A stretch of DNA of 18,378 bases, taken from positions 1 to 18,378 of the forward strand of contig DYOK01000029.1 of NCBI GenBank assembly GCA_020720565.1. Reading direction: 5' to 3'. The translations under genes were made by a program, and so were the position numbers. Each line of letters starts with the position of its first letter. Position 1 is the stretch's first letter. Below, one piece after another: positions 12,291 through 18,378 of this stretch. The notes below the pieces were generated by a model, which saw nothing but the letters and a program-made list of their open reading frames with translations, was not told where the DNA came from and did no database searches. Source of the DNA: Acetofilamentum sp. (lineage in GTDB: Bacteria > Bacteroidota > Bacteroidia > Bacteroidales > JAFGXI01).

Positions 12291-13511
12291 ATGAATTCAC
12301 AAGATTATATGGACAGAGAGCATCATTATGGTGCGCACAATTACCATCCACTACCTGTTGTTTTAGAACGAGGCGAAGGCATTTTTGTTTGGGATGTCGA
12401 TGGCAAACGTTATTACGACTTTTTATCGGCATACTCTGCTGTAAATCAAGGTCATTGCCACCCAAAAATTATTGCCGCTATGACTGAGCAAGCTCAAAAG
12501 CTAACCCTCACTTCGCGTGCATTTTACAACAATGTATTGGGCGAATACGAAGAGTACATTACTAAAACTTTTGGTTACGATAAAGTTCTCCCAATGAATT
12601 CAGGTGCTGAGGCCGACGAAACCGCTCTTAAATTAGCTCGCCGTTGGGGATATGATGTAAAAGGCATTCCCGATGGACAAGCCAAAATTGTAGTTGCTGC
12701 CGAAAACTTCCATGGTCGTACCATTACCATTATTTCGATGTCTACCGATCCAGATTCTTACAAAGGTTTTGGACCCTACACCCCTGGTTTTGTGACCATT
12801 CCATATAACAATGTTGCTGCTTTAGAAGAAGCCCTTAAAGATAAAAATGTAGCGGCCTTTTTAGTTGAGCCTATTCAAGGCGAAGCAGGTGTATTTGTGC
12901 CAGACGAAGGCTATTTGAAAAAATGTTACGATTTGTGTAAAGCTAATAATGTGTTGTTTATTGCCGACGAAGTTCAAACTGGCATTGCGCGAACTGGAAA
13001 AATGTTGGCCGTCGACCACGAAGGCATTAAACCCGATGTTTTAATTTTAGGTAAAGCATTATCGGGTGGTATCTACCCTATTTCTGCTGTTTTAGCCGAC
13101 GACGAAATTATGTTGGTAATTAAACCTGGCGAACACGGTTCTACTTTTGGTGGTAACCCAATGGCCGCCAAAATTGCTATCGCAGCTCTCGAAGTAGTTA
13201 AAAACGAAAAATTAGCCGAAAACGCCGAGAATATGGGTAAAATCTTCAGAGAAGGTATTAAAAATATCAAATCTGAAATGATTGAATTGGTTCGCGGTAA
13301 AGGTCTTTTAAACGCTGTGGTGATTAAACCTAAAAACGGAAAAGAAGCATGGGACGTTTGTATGCAAATGAAAGAGAATGGCTTAATTGCCAAACCAACT
13401 CATGGTCATATTATCCGTTTTGCTCCCCCTTTGACTATAACAGAAGAGCATGTTAAAAATGCAGTTGCTATTATCGAAAAATCGATAAAAGAAATCGAAG
13501 CAATGGCATAA
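12291..13511 (+). CDS. rocD: Ornithine--oxo-acid aminotransferase
   Basis: This PLP enzyme moves the delta-amino group of L-ornithine to 2-oxoglutarate, giving glutamate semialdehyde (which cyclises to pyrroline-5-carboxylate) and glutamate, linking arginine/ornithine and proline metabolism in the cytoplasm. The 406 residues fit class III subgroup II aminotransferases. Visible: VWDVDGKRYYDFLSAYSAVNQGHCHPKI (33-60), the phosphate-binding MNSGAEADETALKLARRW (102-119), ENFHGRTITIISMSTDP (138-154), EPIQGEAGV (193-201), ADEVQTG with Asp226 (225-231), the Schiff-base Lys255 in GKALSGG (254-260), and HGSTFGGNP further on. The NFHGRT and SAYSAVNQGH patterns favour ornithine aminotransferase over acetylornithine or GABA enzymes. 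It has its own promoter and a strong terminator, so it is a single-gene unit. Confidence 0.94.
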   Translation: MNSQDYMDREHHYGAHNYHPLPVVLERGEGIFVWDVDGKRYYDFLSAYSAVNQGHCHPKIIAAMTEQAQKLTLTSRAFYNNVLGEYEEYITKTFGYDKVLPMNSGAEADETALKLARRWGYDVKGIPDGQAKIVVAAENFHGRTITIISMSTDPDSYKGFGPYTPGFVTIPYNNVAALEEALKDKNVAAFLVEPIQGEAGVFVPDEGYLKKCYDLCKANNVLFIADEVQTGIARTGKMLAVDHEGIKPDVLILGKALSGGIYPISAVLADDEIMLVIKPGEHGSTFGGNPMAAKIAIAALEVVKNEKLAENAENMGKIFREGIKNIKSEMIELVRGKGLLNAVVIKPKNGKEAWDVCMQMKENGLIAKPTHGHIIRFAPPLTITEEHVKNAVAIIEKSIKEIEAMA

Positions 13512-13534
13512 GCTAGTTTTGTTTCTAAATATTT

Positions 13535-13568
13535 AAAAAAGCTTCTGAAAAAAATCAGAAGCTTTTTT
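13535..13568. terminator. Bidirectional rho-independent terminator
   Basis: GCTTCTGA (13541-13548) and TCAGAAGC (13555-13562) pair perfectly; the stem is extended by AAAAAA (13535-13540) against TTTTTT (13563-13568). The flanking A and T runs let it work on both strands, ending rocD from the left and any transcript of the minus-strand DUF2130 remnant from the right. Confidence 0.92.
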
Positions 13569-13589
13569 ATTGACTAATGGGTTACCTTG

Positions 13590-13919
13590 TTATTCATCAA
13601 TAGTTCTAGCCGATAGTTCCAAAACGCTTGAAGTTTCGAGCTCTTTACCCGCAATTCCTTTGATTGAACCAAAAAGTGCCAAAATATTTTCTTGAACCAC
13701 CCAAATTTGTTTTTCGCTCATAGCCCAAATTTTCGTCATTGCTTTTTTCTCTGAATTGAGTTGTTCGACCATTCCATCGTAATTTTCGACAATACGTTTG
13801 ATATTTTGAACAAATTCGTTACTTGTCAGATCATTATACAACATTTCCATTTTATCACCTTTGTTTTCTTGCGATACTTTAACCCACTTTGCAGCTAATC
13901 CGACAAAAACAATTGCTGT
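13590..13919 (-). pseudogene. C-terminal remnant of a DUF2130 family protein
   Basis: The minus-strand frame is open from just after a TGA at 13922-13920 to the stop at 13590 and contains an internal ATG at 13850. It holds KGDKMEMLYNDLTSNEF, VENYDGMVEQLNSEKKAM, KIWAMSEKQIWVVQEN and LFGSIKGIAGKELE, which from memory is the well-conserved C-terminal end of DUF2130 proteins (usually over 400 residues). Only about 110 residues remain: the N-terminal part is absent and the sequence upstream is in another frame and unlike the family. The remaining end is not scrambled and has good codons, so the loss may be recent. An 86-residue protein could still be made from the ATG at 13850, where AAAGGTGATAAA gives a possible ribosome binding site, but I think it is a truncated gene. 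Confidence 0.6.
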
Positions 13920-14137
13920 TCAATGAATTGACAATCGTGGAGTTCAGATTTGTGTACTACGGATTTTTTCTTTACAAAAGGAGCATATTTGTATTTTAGT
14001 GCATCGTACATTTTTTTTGTGGCTTGAGTTGGCTCTGAACAGCGACGTATCATAATAACCTCATCATGGGTATTTTGGGCTAATTTTTCTTTGTTTTTGG
14101 TATTTATGCTGCAAGTTGTTTTAATATTGGCTTGCAA
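13895..14137 (-). CDS. Unrecognised 80-residue frame, possibly a gene fragment
   Basis: I do not recognise this protein. Its central part, VIMIRRCSEPTQATKKMYD followed by ALKYKYAPFVKKKSVVHKSE, reads like a real, basic protein segment and not chance sequence, while the first 25 residues are low in hydrophobics and look less protein-like. It overlaps the left end of the DUF2130 remnant by about 25 bases in another frame. This arrangement, two incomplete-looking frames side by side on the same strand, suggests that an insertion or deletion has joined pieces of two genes. There is no signal peptide or membrane segment. No promoter of the TAnnTTTG type was found before it. It may be expressed as a small protein or be part of the same decayed patch. 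Confidence 0.4.
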   Translation of the reverse strand: MQANIKTTCSINTKNKEKLAQNTHDEVIMIRRCSEPTQATKKMYDALKYKYAPFVKKKSVVHKSELHDCQFIEQQLFLSD

Positions 14138-14276
14138 AAATATACCATAATTATGTGTTTATTACTTGAATGCACCTGATATTTTTGATGGTCAATCTAA
14201 AAAACTGACAAAAGTCAATTTCCCAAAAGCATCCTTTTTTATAAAATAACGTCTTGTCACCGATAAAATACACACT

Positions 14277-17200
14277 ATGAGAGCATTTTTAACTGGACTA
14301 ATAGGGCTTAGCACCTTGGTCAATACTTTGGCGTGCAATTATACGCTCGATTTACATGATACTTTTGGCGATAGTTGGAACGGAAATACATGTACCATCC
14401 AGGTCAATGGGGTTAATGTTTTAACCAACGTAACGGTGAATACTGGCTCCGATGCCAGTTTTAATTTTACAGCCAATAATGGAGATGTAGTTAATGTAAT
14501 TTATAACGCGACAGGGAGTTGGACCTCCGAAAACGAAATTACTATAACATCCGACGATTTAGCCGCTGCTGTATACACAGATGGGATGGGTGGAACTATA
14601 CCAACCGGAGGTTCGTTCACAATTGGAGTTAACTGCGGTTTAGCACCACCTGTAAATAATGACCCATGTAATGCACAAAATTTACCCATGACAGGGATTT
14701 GCAATCCGACTATTTCTTCAGTTAATGGAGCAACACCATCTGGAATTGCAATTCCAACTTGCGGAAACTATACGGCACAAGGTGATGTTTGGTTTACAGC
14801 AACAGTAGGTGCTTCGGGCAGGTTATTAATAGAACTCGAAGATTTGGGAATAGATGCATCAATGGCACTTTACACGGGAACTTGTGCCGTTTTAATTGAA
14901 CAAGGCTGCTCTGCAAGCAATTCACTTTATACCGATGTCATTGCTCCTGGAACACAAGTGTGGATTCGGGTGTGGGACAGCAACAACAGTATTGGCTCAT
15001 TCTCGATTTGTACTTCGGAACCACCTCCACCACCTGTAAATATTTCGCCTTGCACCGCCACAAATTTGACGGTTTCAACAACTTGTGTTAATACTGTTGG
15101 TACTACAGCATCGGCAGTCGGGTCGTCAGTTGCCAACCCGACTTGTTCGTGGGGATATAATGGAGGCGATGTTTGGTACACTGCCACAGTACCTGCATCG
15201 GGTTTTATGCATGTTAATTTGACAGCAGGAGGATTGGTCGACGGTGGTATTGCAGTTTATTCAGGGCCAGATTGCAACAATCTGACCGAAGTAGCTTGTA
15301 ACGAAAGCACATGGGATATGCCTGCTCCTGTAGTAATTACTCCCGCCGATGGGCTCACTGGTCAACAAGTATGGATTAGAGTATGGGAAGGCGACAATGA
15401 TAATCCTGGTACTTTCGAAATCTGTTTGGTAGACGAACCTGTGCTATTTGTTGATCCAACCACATATACACCTCAAGAATTGGTCGAAGACATTTTGATT
15501 ACAGGATGTTTGCAGGCATTTAACGTCACATACGATGGTGATCCAACTGCCATTGCCTACTTCGAAGGTGGACAAGGTACTTTTGGAATGAGCTCTGGAG
15601 TCGTGCTAGGATCTGGAAGTGCGGTAAGTCTTACTGGACAAGGAACTGATGATGTTATGGGTCAGGAGACCACAAATGCAGCTGTCGAAAACGACTTAAG
15701 TGATATGGCTCAATCGTTTGGAGGTGCTGACGATATGCACGACGAGGTTATTTTAGAGTTCGACTTTATCCCATCATCAGACACCACTCGTTTCGATTTT
15801 GTATTTGCATCAAGTGAATATCCTAACTTTGAACATACATCATTTAACGATGTTTTTGCCTTTTTTGTAAGCGGTCCGGGAATTGTTGGACCATACGCAG
15901 ATAATGCTATTAATGTGGCATTAGTACCAGGAACCAACGACCCTATTACTATTTCATCTGTTAATGGGTCCGTTGCCGATGGGGGAAGTGGAGATAATTC
16001 TGCTTATTTTGAAGCATATACCAATGGAGCAGTTCCCAATTTTAATGTAGGTGGATATACTGTTCCAATCACTGCAGTAATGGCTGGATTGACACCATGT
16101 CAAACTTATCACATTAAGTTTGCAATTGCCGATGCAGGCGATGGATCATTGTCATCGTTTGTGTTTTTTGAAGAGAGTAGTTTTAGTTCTGGTGGAGACC
16201 TCACCATGCAAAACTTCACTAACATTGGTGCACAAAACGAGATATTCGAAGGCTGCGAAAACTATTATGTATTCTCAAGAATTGACACTTCGGCTATTGC
16301 ACTTCAAGACACTGTACCTATTATCCTGAATATTGGCGGAACTGCAACAGAAGGAATCGATTACACAGCTATTTCGGATACTTTATTTTTACTACCGGGT
16401 GTACTAAGTGATTCCATTTTTTATGCTGCAACTTTCGATAACATTGTAGAAGGAACAGAATATATCCTATTTACCCTACTCAATGGCTGTCCTTGCTCAA
16501 TGACCTCGACCAACGACACCATTTGGATTAGAAATAATTACCATTTGGATGCAACAATTTTAAACGATCAGTTGGTTTGTTTTGGTAATCAAGCCAACAT
16601 CACAACTACAGTTAATCCTAACATTGTCCCTTTTTTAATCACATACTTATGGAATACAGGAGAAACTACATCTCAGATTGTTGTTAATCCACCCGTTACC
16701 ACATCTTATACTGTCGCAATTTCCAATATTTGCGAAGCCAATACCATATTACAACACCAAGTAGAAGTGGTTCCTACGATTGACCCTAATTTTACAATGA
16801 GCAAGGATACTGCTTGTTTAGGAGAACCTGTTATATTTAATTTTGCAGGCTTCACGACCAGCTTTGCTCAATACTTTTGGGATTTTACAAACGGAACACC
16901 AGCAACAGGTTCTATTGCAGGGCCATTAGTTTCTTCGTGGAATAATACAGGTTTTCAATCTATTACTTTAAATATTAACGACAGGGGATGTATCAATGAC
17001 ACGACCCTTTCTATCTATATTAAAAGCTTCGAAAATCTCAATTTAGCGGTCAATACACAAGACATTTCATGTTTTAATGCATGCGATGGAGAAGGAAACG
17101 TACAAGCCCAAATTGGTCAAGCACCTTTTTCTTATATTTGGAGCAACGGACAAACCACCCAAAATATTCAAAACTTATGCACAGGAAACTATTTGGTTAC

Positions 17201-18378
17201 TGTTAGCGATGCATATGGCTGCCAAGACACCTCACACCTAAATATTTCTTCCTCTACAGCTTTATCTCATTCTGTAAGCACAACAGATGTTAATTGTTAT
17301 GGATCTTCTGATGGTGTTGCAACTGTGACTATTTCTGGAGGGGTTGCTCCTTATCAAGTTGCTTGGTCAAACGGCTATGTTGGACAAACTAATACTAATT
17401 TAGCTTTTGGGAATTATGCTTACACTTTGACAGATGCTAATGGATGTATCGAAACTAAGATTAATGTTCAAATTGGTCAACCCTCACAATTGGTTATCAA
17501 CATTTCGGGAACCCAGTATAACAATGGACAAATCACCATTTGTAATGGTCAAACCGAAACCATCACCAGTTCAGTTACGGGCGGAGTAGGTCCCTATCAG
17601 ATATATTGGTCAACAGGCGAATCCACAAATGCCATACAAGTGAATCCATTACAATCGACATTGTATAGTTTAAGTGCAACAGATGCACACGGTTGTCCAT
17701 CAGAAGTATTGAACTTTAATGTATTCGTAAGAAATTTGTTAAACCTAAATTCAAATGCTTCATCTAGTATAGTCTGCGAAGGCACTCCTATTACGATCCA
17801 CTCATTAGCCAGTGGAGGTAAAGATCCCTATTCGTTTAGTATGAATTATGGTGGTCAAGTGATTACAATAGATACGAATTACACCTTCATACCAAATCAA
17901 TCGGGAACAATCGAGGTAACTGTGTCCGATGTCTGTGGGACGCCAGTCGATGTCAATACTCTCGACATTACAGTGAATCCCAATCCAGTCGCAGCAATTC
18001 TTGCCGACGAATATTCAGGATGTCCACCTTTCGATTTAAAATTAATCGAAACCTCTAGTAATTCTTACCAATCGTACTATTGGGAGGTTATTTATCCCGA
18101 AGGTGGTGGTGAAGTGTCGTTTGAATCGTCTCCAGAATTTACTCTCGAACAATCGAATAGATACCATATCAAACTTACGGTTGTCGATGCCAATGGCTGT
18201 AACGATTCAATAACAAATTATAACATGATTCATGTGTTCCCTGATCCTACTTCGTTATTTACAACAGAATTTTATTCCAGAAATAAAAGTAACCCACAAT
18301 TCTATTTTGAGAATAGGTCTGATGGAGCTACAAATTATATTTGGAGTTTTGGCAATGGGGACAGCAGTTTAGTGGTTA
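14277..18378 (+). CDS. Large modular secreted protein with choice-of-anchor L, Calx-beta-like, SprB and PKD domains (partial)
   Basis: The frame stays open from ATG 14277 to the window edge: 1367 codons, no stop. After a signal peptide (about 1-19) the order is: a CNYTLDLHDTFGDSWNG beta domain (20-120); two related modules (about 127-247 and 257-386), each with a GDVW[FY]TATV motif (169 and 297) and a QVWIRVW motif; a choice-of-anchor L domain (about 396-640) with FDFVFASSEYPNFEHTSFND; a Calx-beta-like domain with GTATEGIDYTAI (about 650-760); Ig/PKD-like modules; two SprB repeats (about 924-990 and 999-1068) with ISCFNACDG and VNCYGSSDG; and further PKD-like modules to the end. Such proteins are exported by the type IX system and anchored or released through a C-terminal domain, not yet reached here. 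Likely roles are adhesion, gliding or matrix. Cysteine and aromatic residues near domain edges suggest disulphides. No good promoter was seen in the 140 bases upstream. Confidence 0.88.
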   Translation, partial: MRAFLTGLIGLSTLVNTLACNYTLDLHDTFGDSWNGNTCTIQVNGVNVLTNVTVNTGSDASFNFTANNGDVVNVIYNATGSWTSENEITITSDDLAAAVYTDGMGGTIPTGGSFTIGVNCGLAPPVNNDPCNAQNLPMTGICNPTISSVNGATPSGIAIPTCGNYTAQGDVWFTATVGASGRLLIELEDLGIDASMALYTGTCAVLIEQGCSASNSLYTDVIAPGTQVWIRVWDSNNSIGSFSICTSEPPPPPVNISPCTATNLTVSTTCVNTVGTTASAVGSSVANPTCSWGYNGGDVWYTATVPASGFMHVNLTAGGLVDGGIAVYSGPDCNNLTEVACNESTWDMPAPVVITPADGLTGQQVWIRVWEGDNDNPGTFEICLVDEPVLFVDPTTYTPQELVEDILITGCLQAFNVTYDGDPTAIAYFEGGQGTFGMSSGVVLGSGSAVSLTGQGTDDVMGQETTNAAVENDLSDMAQSFGGADDMHDEVILEFDFIPSSDTTRFDFVFASSEYPNFEHTSFNDVFAFFVSGPGIVGPYADNAINVALVPGTNDPITISSVNGSVADGGSGDNSAYFEAYTNGAVPNFNVGGYTVPITAVMAGLTPCQTYHIKFAIADAGDGSLSSFVFFEESSFSSGGDLTMQNFTNIGAQNEIFEGCENYYVFSRIDTSAIALQDTVPIILNIGGTATEGIDYTAISDTLFLLPGVLSDSIFYAATFDNIVEGTEYILFTLLNGCPCSMTSTNDTIWIRNNYHLDATILNDQLVCFGNQANITTTVNPNIVPFLITYLWNTGETTSQIVVNPPVTTSYTVAISNICEANTILQHQVEVVPTIDPNFTMSKDTACLGEPVIFNFAGFTTSFAQYFWDFTNGTPATGSIAGPLVSSWNNTGFQSITLNINDRGCINDTTLSIYIKSFENLNLAVNTQDISCFNACDGEGNVQAQIGQAPFSYIWSNGQTTQNIQNLCTGNYLVTVSDAYGCQDTSHLNISSSTALSHSVSTTDVNCYGSSDGVATVTISGGVAPYQVAWSNGYVGQTNTNLAFGNYAYTLTDANGCIETKINVQIGQPSQLVINISGTQYNNGQITICNGQTETITSSVTGGVGPYQIYWSTGESTNAIQVNPLQSTLYSLSATDAHGCPSEVLNFNVFVRNLLNLNSNASSSIVCEGTPITIHSLASGGKDPYSFSMNYGGQVITIDTNYTFIPNQSGTIEVTVSDVCGTPVDVNTLDITVNPNPVAAILADEYSGCPPFDLKLIETSSNSYQSYYWEVIYPEGGGEVSFESSPEFTLEQSNRYHIKLTVVDANGCNDSITNYNMIHVFPDPTSLFTTEFYSRNKSNPQFYFENRSDGATNYIWSFGNGDSSLVV

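Noticed and set aside
14277..14339. Lipoprotein signal (lipobox) in the giant secreted protein, from the Cys after NTLA
   Set aside because: Position -3 is Thr instead of Leu/Val/Ile, and this Cys is usual at the start of the following DSWNG-type domain.
15710..15937. Minus-strand frames inside the giant secreted gene (for example here and at 14927-15187)
   Set aside because: They are antisense shadows of a continuous 1367-codon frame with clear domain motifs.
1..18378. tRNA, rRNA, CRISPR array, riboswitch, insertion sequence or prophage genes
   Set aside because: I looked through the intergenic regions and frames and found no cloverleaf, regular spaced repeats, transposase or phage protein that could be supported.

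Overview
The window is chromosomal DNA of a low-GC member of the Bacteroidota, probably a marine or free-living relative of the Bacteroidales/Marinilabiliales or the flavobacteria. The evidence is a PUR-type DUF3276 protein, the long 315-residue PurC, a DUF4369/thioredoxin protein, a secreted protein with a choice-of-anchor L domain and SprB repeats (typical cargo of the type IX secretion system), and several promoters of the Bacteroidota form TTG-N19/20-TAnnTTTG. No tRNA, rRNA, CRISPR array, insertion sequence or phage gene was seen.

Layout. 1-1600: tail of an unidentified gene, the small PUR nucleic-acid-binding protein behind a near-perfect promoter, and a membrane protein on the minus strand. 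1600-4680, minus strand: purC, a complete YoeB/YefM toxin-antitoxin pair with a recognisable operator, a possible 40-residue exported peptide, and phoH. 4680-6200: a divergent DUF62 (SAM hydroxide adenosyltransferase-like) gene, then 640 bases without a gene that hold a long imperfect palindrome. 6200-13570, plus strand: accA, a fold-type I aminotransferase, a small cysteine-containing membrane protein, mazG, a PAP2 phosphatase, a TlpA-like thioredoxin protein and ornithine aminotransferase, with strong intrinsic terminators after accA, after the thioredoxin gene and after ornithine aminotransferase. 13590-14140: a decayed minus-strand patch with the C-terminal end of a DUF2130 protein and an unrecognised 80-residue frame. 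14277 to the end: the first 1367 codons of a large modular secreted protein that runs out of the window.

Most genes are core metabolism or housekeeping: purine synthesis (purC), fatty-acid synthesis (accA), nucleotide clean-up (mazG), RNA-related ATPase (phoH), amino-acid catabolism (rocD). They look like neighbours rather than one pathway. The accessory parts are the toxin-antitoxin cassette, the decayed patch and the giant surface protein.

I do not see a clearly new multi-gene system. The best leads are non-coding: a dispersed intergenic element (AGGTYTTCGACC, 11-12 bases, TTTGTAAC) present in three good copies and some partial ones; a roughly 173-base imperfect palindrome upstream of accA; and a triple GTAC operator at exact 12-base spacing over the yefM promoter. 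Among proteins, the DUF62 homologue has lost the residues expected of its catalytic triad.
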